The notes beneath the pieces are model-generated. The model did no database searches and had not been told where the DNA came from. It saw only the letters and a list, made by a program, of their open reading frames with translations. Positions 1 through 11,479 of a stretch of 64,000 bases of DNA are shown here, piece by piece. The stretch spans positions 923,354 to 987,353 of the forward strand of contig CAWUER010000512.1 of NCBI GenBank assembly GCA_963921195.1, written 5' to 3'. The stretch comes from Pegoplata infirma. Its lineage: Eukaryota; Arthropoda; Insecta; Diptera; Anthomyiidae. The position numbers and the translations under genes are program-made. How positions within the stretch are numbered: position 1 is the stretch's first letter; every line of letters begins with the position of its first letter.

Positions 1-2446
1 ACCAATTTACAGTGAAATTTGTTTATCCATGAACATATGTTGGGGTGTGGCTTAATTCTAATATGCAAATTCATATTAGAACAACAATTATATTCGTTTT
101 TTTTCATATGGACTTAGATTTGGATTAGTAAAATATTGGAAAATTACCGAAAATTAAGTAGACATTATGATTTTCATAAAGTCTAGTTAGGCCAAAAATG
201 GTAATTTAGAAATTCTTTCTGTTTACATTTTTTGGAGCCAACACGTCGTCTTTATACATCTTGTCTAGCTGAATTTTTAATAAGGTAAAATTTCCATTAT
301 TTAATCTAAAAATCTTAGTCTAATTAAAATCATTTCTACAGACAAACATCCTCTTCCTGTAAGGAAAATTAAAAAAAAAAAAAACAAAGTTTTAGTTTTG
401 GATAATCAAACTGGCGCTGATTAAAGATATCCCTTAATTATCGCTGTATCAACATTGATTTTCTCAAAACCAGTTTTAAGCTCCTCCTTTGGGTAGAAAT
501 TTAAGCAGAAAGTTAGGTGCTTTTGGTTCCATTTTCTTGGACGGCCATTTTTCAGAAGGCAACGAAAAACCTTTTGTTGGGAAAAACACCTGAATTGGAT
601 AAAAACCTTTTTGTTTAAAATTCTGTTCATCTAAGGGTTAAACCCGTGCTAATATATAAACCTACATAAAAAGTCTGAAAGAAAAAGGTAAATTTAAAAT
701 TCATCAAAATTAATTTTTGATATCAACAGTAAAACAAAAAAAAAAAAACTCTTTTATTAGATCTCACTATAAATTCTGATTGAGAGAAGTTGTGGTTAAA
801 CTGTATGGCTGAATCGAAAAGTCAGCACAAAGCGTAGATGGAAAAACTGACCTTTCTCAACTACTCTTCAATTGCACATCTTCATTCCTATTTTAAACCG
901 CTATTCGATCAACCACGTATAAAGTGAATTTTGTTAAAATCATAAGTTAATTTTCAAAAGTATTAAAAATTTATGTGGAAAAAAATTTGCTAAAATCTAT
1001 ATAAGAAGTGTAAACGGAAATTTGGTATGTGAAGTTTGATAGTGATAAAATTATATATAACTTGTTGAAAATTTAAAGAATTTGTTAGAAAGTTAAAGAA
1101 TTGCTAAAAATTTGAATATTAAGAAAAGTGTTGAAAATACTTTAAAATCCCTTTAAAAATAATTAAAAATACTTAGTGTTAGTTAAATTAGTTTTATAAA
1201 TCACATTTGCTTAAAATTCATAAAATTATAATTGCACATATAAACGTGTGGTGACGGCACAGTGTTACGGTTCGGTAAAAATCGCGAAAATATAACAGTT
1301 AAAATATCGGTATCGGGTCAAAACAAAATGGTGTAATGTTAAAGTTAAAAATTGAAATCGTAAAAATTTAATATTTAAAAAGATCGGAAAATGTATATAT
1401 TCATCTCTATCACAGTGTAAAAAATATCAAAAATGAAAATGTAAAAATTTCTTAAAAGTAATATCACAGTTTAGTTAAAAAAGGTTCTTAAAATTAAATG
1501 TTGAATTAAAAATTATAGTAAAATTATTGCATGCTAAAATAATGAATTATACAAATTTTATAAATCAAAATATTTAATTAAATTCACAAAATTATTTGAC
1601 TCAATTATAAAAGTATTTGCATGAATATATTTTTACTTAATTTTTGCCAAAATCAAGACACTGTGATCTTACAATAAGAAAAAAAATGCAAATTCCATAA
1701 TGTGTTATGTTTAAAATGGTTTTATATGAAGAGTAGCAAAAGAAAGCAAAATTAACAACTTTAAGAACAAAAACAACAACAAGTATTTTTAAATTTGGAG
1801 AATTACACCAACAACGTACATACATCAACTGTAAATCTTAACAGCAGCTTTGGAGGCCTTCATCGTTTGCATGTAAGTCATTTCTTTTATTATTTTGTTC
1901 TTTGGTGTGGATACTATGTTAGTTCAATTCTGTTAATTGTATTGATTCTGTTAAAATAATTCTCTGTTAAACGAAATCTCTGTTACACAAATTTTAAGAG
2001 AATATTTAATAATTATATTTGTTTAACAGAAATGTAAACAGAAAATGTTAACAAAAATGAAAAGAATTTGTAAACAAAAAAAATATTAAATTGAACTAGC
2101 ATAATTACCCAAATCCATTAATTTTTGCTTTAAACAAATTAAAATTGCTTTGATAAATTTTTCTGTTAACGTTGTTCTTGTAATCCGTCAGATTACTTAT
2201 GAATGCAATTCGTAAAATGTTATTAAATTTCTGAAAAACTAACAAAAAATTAAATAAGTAATGCAAAGCAATTTTGATCAGTTTTATTATCTTTATTTTT
2301 ATATAAAACAATTTACATTTTTTTAACATAAAACACATTAAAAGAATAAGTAAATTCTAAAACGAATATAAAGAAAGCAAATAAAAGCTTTTCTTAAGCA
2401 ACAATTAATGCCCCCGCTTTAACTACACGCGAGTGAAAGAGATGCC
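1..2446. other. AT-rich DNA without recognisable gene
   Basis: No open frame here resembles a known protein; the few frames of 60-77 codons are low-complexity. The stretch 1080-1620 is rich in repeated AAAATTTA-like words. A GTAAGT that could serve as a splice donor follows GCAT at about 1873, but no coding exon precedes it. I see no inverted-repeat element here. Confidence 0.5.
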
Positions 2447-2483
2447 TATATAAATAGCAAAATCAGTGTTAATTTAATCAGTT
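2447..2483 (+). promoter_or_regulatory. Candidate TATA plus Initiator core promoter
   Basis: TATATAAATAG starts at 2447 and TCAGTT, which fits the insect Initiator consensus TCAGTY, lies at 2478-2483. The TATA start is about 33 bases upstream of the Initiator A, a canonical distance. A second Initiator-like TCAGTG is at 2463, too close to the TATA box. No DPE-like motif sits at +28. No coding frame follows within about 1 kb, so this may be a relic, a transposon promoter or chance in AT-rich DNA. Confidence 0.25.
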
Positions 2484-3385
2484 TTGTTTTGATCGACGAT
2501 TTTGTAAAATATTCGATACCCTACACTCCTGCTCGTTATTTAATGAATTTAGTTACGCGTTTATCATTTAAATTTTGCAATCCGGTCATCGTTATTAACG
2601 ACTATAATGAAGAGAAATTTTGAATAGATCACAATTATTATATTTTTTTTTATATCGACGTTTATCTGTGCAAAATTAGGGAATATGTTAAATATAAATT
2701 ATACTGGCTTATCGTTTTTTTTGTAAATTTGTTATAAATTTTCACTGAATTTATTTAAATGAAATTATAAAGAAAATAATTTCTGAATTGTTAACAAACA
2801 TCAGATTAAGGTCTGAAGATGAATTTTGTCTGAATTGTTTGAATAATAAACATATTAAATATGTCTGAATAAATCTACTTTGAGTTTTCCTTTGCGGTAA
2901 TGTTGTAGGATTCATACGCGTTTTTGGGTTCTTTCCCATAATAAAATTTTACTGCCGAAAGAACATTGGTAGGGAGGGTAATTGAGGCAGAAGGAAGCAT
3001 AAACATCTGCTATCCATAACTTCATAGAGAAATTAATATAATAAGATACCCCATTTAAATTTCAAATTGCAATAGTCCGAGTAGATACCAAACTTTTTAG
3101 AATACCGGTCCATTTTTGTTGTTCACCCCCTTTTTATGGCTAAGGGACTCTTTAAATAAAATTTGTAACGGTTTTCAGGTGGAAAAGGTCAAAGAACCCC
3201 CCCCAACCACTGTTTTGCTAGTCGTAAAATATAGACGAGTCCCACCCGACTTCTTCACACCCGAATCAATGAGCGTGATTTGAGTTTTGTGTTATTTCTG
3301 ATTTAAAACTCGAACCAAAAATATCTATTAAGGTATTTTTGGCGCCCAACTCTAACTGGGTATAAACACACTGTTTTCCCTCATT
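2484..3385. other. Unassigned intergenic sequence
   Basis: AT-rich sequence with short C-runs near 3190-3210. No protein similarity, RNA gene or clear inverted repeat was seen. Its right edge abuts the broken end of the LOA-like endonuclease fragment. Confidence 0.4.
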
Positions 3386-3835
3386 TTAAATAAAATTTAA
3401 ACCGTACGTTACAATCGAATGATGTGCATTAGCATCACAACACACTACTAACTGGTGTCCCCTAGATTCAGACTCCCGAATTAGACCGACAACCTTCTCC
3501 GGGGGTATTGACCCCGGATTAGGAAAATACGCAGAGGCGAGCCAAATAGACTTCCCATGAAGCTCTAAGCTAGCCGCTGTAACATCCATATCACTAAAAG
3601 TTGATAAAAAGAATATATTTAAGCCATTTTTTGCCAAGATGCAGGCTCTTGGTGAGCCCTCACCTTTGGCAACCACCAACTTAAACCCAGGGGTCTTCAA
3701 TCCGCAAACCCTGCCACCCCGCACCCAGGGCTCTTGGATAAAAACCAAGTCAACTGCTCCTGTCGTCAGGCGCAGCAAGAGTGCAGCTGAGGCTGCCTTA
3801 CAGTGATGGAGGTTTATTTGTAGGAACCGCAACAT
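3386..3835 (-). pseudogene. LOA/jockey-like LINE endonuclease fragment
   Basis: The reverse strand encodes the N-terminal part of an apurinic-type endonuclease of a non-LTR retrotransposon, the enzyme that nicks the target for target-primed reverse transcription. Visible motifs, in order, are INLHHCKAA at the start (catalytic Asn region), QEPWV about 35 residues in (catalytic Glu) and CDANAHHS near residue 134 (the Asp/Asn pair). Similarity then stops abruptly, and the SDH motif and all of the reverse transcriptase are missing. Loss of the 3' part is opposite to ordinary 5' truncation, so a deletion or an unrecognised insertion near 3425 is likely. The frame begins at an ATG inside the preceding frame, as expected for overlapping ORF1/ORF2. 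Assignment to the LOA group rests on the INLHHCKAA...QEPW style and is moderately sure. Confidence 0.85.
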
Positions 3836-4049
3836 CTTGTTTTATTTCAACCATCCTTTCCACCACCGTGTTATTGGCTTCATCCTCCGTGTTATCATAG
3901 AGGTCGCATTCGTCCCCAGATTCGGTTTCGAATAAGCCAGATATATATCCCATCTGTTCTGAATCGGATGCAACAGAACTCTCCGAATTCCTCACTGCAT
4001 GGGCCTCGTCCTGAATGTCACCCATCGTGGCATCGGCTTTATCCTCCAT
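3798..4049 (-). pseudogene. Acidic ORF1 tail of LOA-like LINE with in-frame duplication
   Basis: This 83-codon frame lies just upstream of the endonuclease frame and overlaps its start by 38 bases in another frame. That is the position of the C-terminus of ORF1 (the gag-like RNA-binding protein) in two-ORF LINEs. It is rich in Asp, Glu and Ser and has no zinc knuckle. About 60 bases around 3876 recur around 4035, exactly 159 bases (53 codons) apart, so a segment reading FETESGDECDLYD is repeated in frame. The second copy runs past the start of this frame, so the true ORF1 extended upstream and is now broken near 4090. Function is inferred from position only. Confidence 0.5.
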
Positions 4050-4319
4050 GCCATCACAGAGGTCGCATTCGTTACCAGATTCGGTTTCAAAAATGCCAGA
4101 TGCTTACATTACGTAGCACTCACTTTTGTCTTCGGAAATTTTTAGGTAAATTGCAAATGTGATCATTAGTTGGACCGATTTCCCCATAATTTAGTAAATT
4201 GCGAATGTTATCATTGGTTGGATAGTATTTTTCATTGGTTTTGCCCAAATAACAATCCGATTTACAATGAGCAAAATATTTTACTTTGTTTTTTATCAGC
4301 AAAAAATTTAAAATTAGTA

Positions 4320-4501
4320 ATATTTAGACAAACGAAACAAAACCGATATAATACCGGTAAAAATCCGAATAAAGGTAATGGTTTTTAATCGGTAACGGTA
4401 TTTAAATTTTTTTATTTCGGTATTGGTAACGGTAACGGTAGTAAATATTAAAGGGTTTTAAATCGGTAACGGTATTGAAAAGGTAACGGTAGCCAACACT
4501 G
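4320..4501 (+). mobile_element. Right end of hAT-like element family S
   Basis: The stretch is full of CGGTAACGGTA repeats and ends with GGTAGCCAACACTG at 4501. The same sequence, base for base over long runs, forms the right end of element S at 53300-53477. No matching left end (CAGTGTTGGC) was found upstream, so this is a solo or truncated copy. Confidence 0.7.
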
Positions 4502-4539
4502 GTTTCCAGGGATAAGATCATTAAATTAAAATTAATCAT

Positions 4540-5227
4540 TTTGCCCCTTATTTTGTTTCAGAAAATATTAAAAGTACCTTTAACTCCTTAGGAATCAGAA
4601 TTTAAAAAAAAAATCTTTTGGGAATGTGTTTTTTCGCTAGACGATCCTACATTCCAAATTTCAAGTTTCCAGTACCATTATTTCAGATAATATGAAAAGT
4701 ACCAAAGTGCTCGTTTTTACTCCCTTAGAATCGAAATTTCGAAAAAAGTACTTTTTACAGATTTTTTTTCTGTTGTTGGATCCTAAATTCCTAATCTTAA
4801 GTTTTTATGACCTCTATTTAAGAAAATAAAAACAGTACCAAAAAGTAATTTTTTGTGGGATTTTTTTCCGTTAGAGGATGCTACATTCCAAATTTCAAGC
4901 TAATATGCTCATTATTTAAGAATATAAAATTCCCTTTTTTAATTAATTTCCTTAGGAATCAGAATTTCCAAAAGTTATTCTTTTGGGAATATTTTATTTT
5001 GCTAGGCAATCTTACATTCAAAATGTCCATCATAATTATTTCAGAAAATATAAAAGATACCATAGTACTCGTTTTTATCCCCTTAGATCGGAATTTCCAA
5101 AAAGTAAATTTTTCATAGTTTTTTCTGTATTGGATCCTACATTCCTAATTTTAAGTTTTTACGACCTTTATTTAAGCATGGGATGCTACATTCCAAATTT
5201 CAAGCTAATAAAACCATTATCTTATTA
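4540..5227 (+). repeat. Irregular tandem repeats, units of about 100-150 bp
   Basis: A unit built around CTACATTCCAAATTTCAAG, a TATTTAAGAAAATATAAAA segment and 'CCTTAGGAATCAGAATTTC' recurs around 4651, 4786, 4884, 5010, 5137 and 5188 with much divergence. Related units reappear at 5661-5960 and 14820-15120. Nothing coding is visible. Confidence 0.6.
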
Positions 5228-5660
5228 TATAAAAACGTTTGTGCGGGGTACGTGTTACTAAAACTTAAGAACCGCTGAACCGATTGACACCAAACTTGGA
5301 CAATATATTGGTTTAGTCTAGAGCCAGGTTTCTCTTAAGTTTAATCCCGATAGGTGGCGCTGTTGTCGCAATATTTGAATTTTTGGTATTTATGGTACGA
5401 TTTGGCTGAAATTCACAAAATGTATTTTTTAAACAAAAATAAGTTTCCTGATAAAATTTGGGCTCAGTAGATGGCGCTGGGGTAAAGTTATTAACAAAAT
5501 TCTTCATTTCTGTGAAATTTAACAGCAGTTCAGAATGTATGAATGTTTCGTAAAGAGAAAATTAGTGTGTATGAATGAACCATATAGATGGCGCCGGGGA
5601 GAAGCTACTTATATATTCATGTCTAAGTCAACCCGGGTAACGCCGGGTGCTTCAGCTAGT
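5228..5660 (-). mobile_element. K-family dispersed element, inverted copy
   Basis: The right edge, read on the reverse strand, is ACTAGCTGAAGCACCCGGC followed by CCCGGGTTGA. This matches the start of K2 at 20406 and resembles K1 (7610) and K4 (14421). The body contains 'GATGGCGC' three times and 'AACCGCTGAACCGATT'. The element splits a unit of the surrounding tandem repeat, which resumes at 5670, so it is an insertion. The class is uncertain: Helitron-like or a non-autonomous retroelement are both possible. Confidence 0.55.
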
Positions 5661-5960
5661 TTAAGTATATATATAAAAAGTACCAAAATACCTTTTTATC
5701 CCGTTTTACCCCCATAGAATCACTATTTAAAAAAACCCAGCCTTAGTGGATCTATATTCCGGGAGATGCAGCTACATTAAAAATTTCAAATCTCTAGCTT
5801 CATTGGTTTGTGGAACTATAAAAGGTACTAACGTACCTGTTTTTGCACATATTACCCCCTTAGAATCAACATTTCCAAAACCCAAGCCTTAGTGGACCTA
5901 TTTTCCTCAGCCTTAAAGGATCAATATTTCGGGAGGCGCACCTACATTCCAAATTTTAAG
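5661..5960 (+). repeat. Continuation of the irregular tandem repeats
   Basis: Units with AAAAGTACCAAAATACC, 'CCCTTAGAATCA' and 'CATTCCAAATTTTAAG' resume directly after the K-family insertion. Two units share the phrase CCAGCCTTAGTGGA/CCAAGCCTTAGTGGA. Confidence 0.5.
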
Positions 5961-6777
5961 TCCCCATTTCGTTTAATTCCATTTGAATCCCTGTTCCATT
6001 CCGATTAGTTCTATGTGGCTTTCATTCCGTTCAAAATATGCGCTTACATGCGCTAAAAAAGTCAAGAAATTACAAGAAATTACAAAATTGTTATGAAATT
6101 TAAAGTTCAAATGCGCTTTTCTCGGAAAAAACGAAGAACGTGTTTCTGAATTTTTTTGTGTGGATGGACAATAGAGCACCCACAAAATGTATGGGATGTG
6201 CAAAATTGTATTTTTTATCGCTCCCCGCTCATTTTCGGTTGAGTTGGGATTAAAAAATAATATCTATCCAGAAATTGGACTTCTAGGTTGCAAACAGGCC
6301 AAGCAGTTTGAACTTTTGACCTCAAAAATGAGCTAAAAAACCTTTATAGATTAATTTGGCTGTAACTCTTAAAATAAAAGTTTTTCGCAATTAACTTTCA
6401 TAACAATTTTTTTGTAGAATCAAAATGCAAAGATTTTTCTCTCATACTGTTTTGACCTAAATATGTCCGATCGCGGTGTTTTAAGCGGTTAAAGTCGAAA
6501 TTTGGATCTGAACTTTTTTTAAAAAAATTCTCGTAAATTTTTAAATTGGGGAAAATTTGAGCTCCTTGCACAATTCACTAGGGTATTGAATGTAGTTTTC
6601 CAAAAAATTTTTTTTTGCAAAAATATATCGACTGTTCCATGAAAAATTGCCAAAATCATACCCTGAACCACAATTTTTTGACCTCCAACTACGTTATGAG
6701 GGTGTACTCACGTTGTCATTGCATGTTTTACGCATCGAAAGATGAGTCTAGGATTTCACATAGTATATATGGGGTAT
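5961..6777. other. Unassigned AT-rich repeat-like sequence
   Basis: No coding potential is visible. A piece at 6110-6170 (TTTTCTCGGAAAAAACGAAG ... TTTTTTTGTGTGGATGGACAA) resembles the DNA around the X2 insertion at 58310-58330 and 58740-58775, so part of this stretch is a dispersed repeat. Otherwise I see nothing defined. Confidence 0.4.
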
Positions 6778-7554
6778 TCCAGAAAATTAAGATTTTGTAT
6801 GAAATACCGTACGGATAACACAGGCAAAAAAATAAAAAAATTAACGAACATACTGAGAGGTCGCGTATCATTATTTTAAAGGTTTTTGACCTCCTGAATT
6901 CGAATTTGACCTTGAAATTGCGCTATCTTATTAAGTTTTTGATATATCAATTTATGTTAAAGGCCAGATTCGGATTCAGCGCGCCAAAAACCTTTAAAAA
7001 TATTGTACATGACCATTTATGATAAATTTATTTTTTTTGTCTGCGTTATCTGAACGGCGATTTCCTGCAAAATCTTAATTTTCTTTTTTAGAAAAATTAT
7101 CACAACTCGGTCAATTGTTATCCGATTTCATCCGGATAAAGCCTATCGTATTCAGAATCAAATTTCGTTAAAAATACTTTTAAATATATAAAGATTGTTA
7201 AATGAACTATAGCAGAAAAAAATCGATAAACTCGAAAAATTTTCAAAAAATATCAAAAAAACTAGATTTTATAGAAAAAATCAATAAATATCTTTCTTAT
7301 ATTTATAGACCACTTCACACACATGGAAAGCCCCATCCTTCTACTATCAAAAACAGTTACCAAATTTAAAATCGGTTAAAAATTTTCAGAATTACAAAAG
7401 GTTTAGTGAAAAAGTTCGAAAAAAAGGTTTTTTGACCATAACTCTAAAATTTGAGGGTGTCTGGCAATTTTAATGGGCATTTTTGTGATCTACTCGACAA
7501 GACCAACAACCTATACTATATCACATGTATGTATTTTTTCACTGTAGCACAGTG
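6778..7554 (+). mobile_element. Z-family foldback, right-hand part
   Basis: The copy contains the Z inverted arms around GAAAATTAAGATTTTG near 6784 and CAAAATCTTAATTTTC near 7069. It ends with TTCACTGTAGCACAGTG at 7554, followed by TTA. The reverse complement of that end opens Z2 (13188) and Z4 (21867). The left terminus is missing. No transposase is visible. Confidence 0.65.
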
Positions 7555-7609
7555 TTATCAAAATCCACCCTTAGTATTACGTAACACAATATTATATATT
7601 TATATGAAT

Positions 7610-9612
7610 ACTAGCTCTCCCGGTCCGCGTTGCTGGCCCAAATATAAGATCAGTGTTATATTTCATCTCGCTTCCAATATATAGCCCTGCAAAAAATGTA
7701 ATGAATTTCTTGGCTTACAAAGATTTGTGGGAATAGTTTTTAAGGACCCGATTAGGCAGATAATCATCTTCAAATTATAATTTAAGAACAAAAAAAATAA
7801 TCATGTCTTCGACTTTGCGACCTGTACAAATTTAAAACTTCTTTAGTATCATTATGAACAACACAACAATGAATTACGCATATCCTTCGTTCTTACTGTG
7901 AGCTATCGTCTTGAGTTCAAACAACCCTTTACAGTTTTCTCGAATTTTCCATTTTTTCGGGACACTTTTCTCATTTATATTTCCTTAAAAACCTAATTAG
8001 AACTATTATTAACATAAAAAAAATCGGTCCGATCATTAGTAGTCGACTTATTTAGACAAAAGTTGGCGTTAAAATTTGTGTGGTAAGTTAAACTTGATTT
8101 GGACCAAGTTTATGCGGAATCTATTAAGAAATATTATTTTTAATAGATCGAGTTGGAGTAAAAATTAATTTTAGATATATCAAAAAAAAAAGTTGGCGAG
8201 GAGAATTTTTCTTTCCGACCAATTATATGGACTACAACGAACATTTAAAACAAAAAAATAGCCAAATCGGTCCAGGCGTTCTCAAATGTTGCAAATTTTA
8301 AGGTTATTGAAAAATGTGGACTTTGAAGTGGGGTAGTACAATAATTATTTCCGTAAAATCCTTACTTGGGCTATAATGATCATTAAAGAAAAAAATAATC
8401 AAATCAGATCATTCGCTCTCCGATCTTAGATTTATTGAAAAATGTGGGAGTACACAATTTTTCTTTCCGTAAAAACCTTTGTTGTGTTATCACGAATGTC
8501 AACAAATAGCCAAATCGGCCCTGTCGTTCTTCCGTTTTAGATGTATCAAAATAAAAATGGGCGTGAACAATTTTTATTTTCGTTTAAACCTAAGTTGGAC
8601 TATGGCGACCCGATTTTAGATATATCGAAAAAAGGAGATGTAAAAGTGGGAGTGATTAATTTGGTTTCCGAAAAAATCTAAGACGAACATTAAAAAAATA
8701 AGATGAACATTTAAAAAAAAAAATATATTATCCAAATCGGTCAGTTCTCAAGTGATCCGATTACCAACGAACTACATTTGAGTTTTATTTATATTTTATT
8801 ATTCTATATTTTATTTTTCTATAGAGCAGTTTTTATATACATCGAAAACATCATTCCTTAAAGTAAAAACCTTATTTGAATGAAACCAACTCGGTCCCTC
8901 CATTCAAAAGTAGGCGTAGAAATGGAAAATTGTTATTTCCAAAAAACCTTAGTTGGAATATGACGCACATTAAAAACAAAAATAGACAAATTGATTCAGC
9001 CATTCCATGATTTAAAATATGTATATATATTGGGAAAAGTGAGCGTAAAAGTAGGCGTGGACAATTTTTCTTTCCTTAAGAATCTTTGGCGGACTATAAC
9101 CGTTATAGTTTTTTCGATACATAAAAAAAGTGGGCGTGGGAAATTTTACTATCCGTTAAAACCCTATTTGAATTATGTTGAAAATTTTCAACAAAAATTA
9201 GCCAAAGTGGGTGAGGTCAAGTTCTTTTTTACGTAAAAACCAAAGTTGGAATATGATTAAAAATTCATTTAAAAAAATTTAGACAAATCGGTCCAGCTGA
9301 TTTCAGATTTTAGATAAATTGAAAAAGTGGGCGTAAAAGTGGGCGTGGTTGATTTTTCTTTCACTAAAAACTTATATTGGATTGCTACGAACATTTTAAT
9401 ACAAAAATACCCAAATCGGTGCAGCCGTTTTCCGATTTTAAATAAATTGAAAAAAGTGGGCGTAAAAGTAGGCGTGGTCAATTTTTCTTTACGTAAAAAC
9501 CTAAGTTGGACTATGACGAAAATTTCAAAAAAAGAATTGTGCAAATCGGTCCAGCCGTTCTCAACTGATGCGGTTACCAACGAACGACAATTTATTTTTA
9601 TTTATATAGAAG
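7610..9612 (+). mobile_element. K1, dispersed element with central 140-bp tandem units
   Basis: It begins ACTAGCTCTCCCGGTCCGCG. From about 8030 to 9595 it holds diverged units containing GTGGGCGTGG, TTTTTCTTTCC, 'AAAAACC.AAGTTGGA' and 'CAAATCGGTCCAGCCGTT', spaced roughly 140 bases apart. It ends with 'ACCAACGAACGACAATTTATT' (9577 onward), then TATATAGAAGA. A second such end occurs at about 8757-8830, so two copies may be fused. Frames in the array are only shadows of the repeat. Organisation (unique head, tandem middle, short tail) resembles K4. Confidence 0.55.
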
Positions 9613-10014
9613 AAGAATAGCACCTTTTTCCAGTTTACACTTTACCTATCGATAGATCAGATAATATAGCGTTTTTTGCCAAACCAATGGGCACATGTTA
9701 AAGCCTAGGATGTTTTCTACACGTTAACCATCTAAAATGTAAGAATTCAAATATATGACCTATAGTTAAACTGCAAAACACATGTTAGTAAAAGGTAAAA
9801 AGTATAAAATATTCCCAAAAATAGTTAAAATTTAACTTTTAATGTCACTTTTATGACAGAAAACGATCAAGTTTTTAACAAATTTGTTTAGAAATAAGTC
9901 GAACTATTGTAGGAAGGCACTATTTTGCAAAAAAAAAAACGATTTCCAAAAATTGAATTTTAGCACCTTGTTCCACACATACATTCATATATAAAATTTG
10001 CTCTATAGAAAAAT

Positions 10015-10760
10015 AAAATATAAATAAAAATCAAATGTAGTTCGTTGGTAATCGCGTCATTCGAGAACTGACTGATTGGGATAATATTTTTTTTAAATGT
10101 TCTTCTTATTTTTTTTAATGTTCGTCTTAGGTTTCTTCTGAAAACAAATTAATCACGCACACTTTAGGTTTAAAGGGAAATAAATTTTTTAAGCCCACAT
10201 TTATTTTGATATATCAAAAATAGAAGAACGGCTCGCCCGATTTGGCTATTATTAGTACTTGTTGATGTTCGTGATAGTACAACTAAGGTTTTTACGAAAA
10301 GAAAAATTGTCTAGTCCCACTTTTTTCAATTCATATAAAATCGGAAAACGACTGGCCTGATTTGGTAATTTTTTTTTCCTTAATGATCATTAAAGTTCAA
10401 GAAGGATTTTACGGAAAAAAATAATTGTCCTCCCCCACTTCAACGCCCACATTTTTTCATATCATTAAAATTTGCAACACTTGAGAACGCCTGGACCGCT
10501 TTGGCTAAATTTTTTGATTTAAATGTAATAGTGCATATAATTGCTCTGAAAGAATAATTTTTCTCGCCCACTTTTTTCGATATATTTCATTTTTATTCTA
10601 ATACGATCTATTAAAAAAATATTTCTTAATAGATTCCACTAAAACTTGGTAAATGATTTTAAATCCTTGGGTATTGTAAACATACATATGTACAAGTTTA
10701 ACTTACCACACAAATTTTAACGCCCACTTTTGTCTAAATATGTCGACTACAAAGGACCGG
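10015..10760 (-). repeat. Inverted copy of the K1 tandem units
   Basis: Read on the reverse strand this repeats the 7990-8830 part of K1, ending in the inverted tail TAGTTCGTTGGTAATCGCG near 10040. With K1 it forms a head-to-head arrangement separated by about 400 bases of unrelated AT-rich DNA (9613-10014). A foldback element or two opposite insertions would both explain it. Confidence 0.6.
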
Positions 10761-10894
10761 ACCTAGTTTTTTTATGGTAATTTGTACATTTGTACAGTTC
10801 ACATTTTCAATAGGCTTCGTCCATGAGTCAATAGAAGATAAATTTTAAATTTTCAGACAAATCGATTCAAAATTGCGACCTAAAAAACAAAACT

Positions 10895-10990
10895 TACATT
10901 GACAGACGGATAGCCAGACGGATAGCCAGACGGACATCGCTAAATTGACTCAAAAAGTGATCTGTATATTCGAAAGTGTGTTTTGGCCCA
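10895..10990 (+). repeat. Dispersed motif with short tandem GATAGCCAGACG
   Basis: GATAGCCAGACG occurs twice in a row and is followed by GACATCGCTAAATTGACTC. Similar pieces lie at 46236-46290 (GACAGACGTACATCGCTAGA) and 52607-52650 (GACGGACAGACGAACATCAC). From general knowledge, GACGGACAT..CTA..CGACTC strings are common in fly repeats, which supports a dipteran origin weakly. Confidence 0.4.
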
Positions 10991-11479
10991 ATATTATGGT
11001 TAGTTACAAACATCAGCACAAAGTCATTATACTCTGTACCACAGACATGCGAGGAGGGGAAATTTCCCCTCCCCCCCCGCCAAACAAATTTCGAAAATAA
11101 AAAAAAAATAAAAAAAAATAAAAAAGAAAGAAAAAGAAGAAAAGAAAGGAGACAGAAGGAAATTTTCTAAAAAGTTTTCCGAAAGGAAAAATTTTTGACA
11201 TCCAAAAATTTCATAGAAAAAAATTTGAAAATTTTTATAGGAAAATTTTTAAAGGAAGAATGTGACTTAATCTGAAAATTTTCTGTGAAAAAATATCTGT
11301 CAATCTTATTATGAATTTTGGTATAAAAAATGACTTGGAATGTTTTTTTTTGTATAGAAAAATGTTACAGGATCTTAATTTGATTTACATAAAAAATTTT
11401 TGTCTACTACATAGGAATAGGAAAAATATGTTAAAATCTTAAAAATGTTGGTAGTCTTACATATGTTTAACTATTTTGG

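Noticed and set aside
1860..1885. Exon end with GTAAGT splice donor
   Set aside because: No open coding frame and no matching acceptor or next exon could be recognised; such hexamers occur by chance.
9269..9620. Overlapping 103- and 97-codon frames on both strands
   Set aside because: Both are shadows of the 140-bp repeat units of K1; their protein repeats mirror the DNA repeats.
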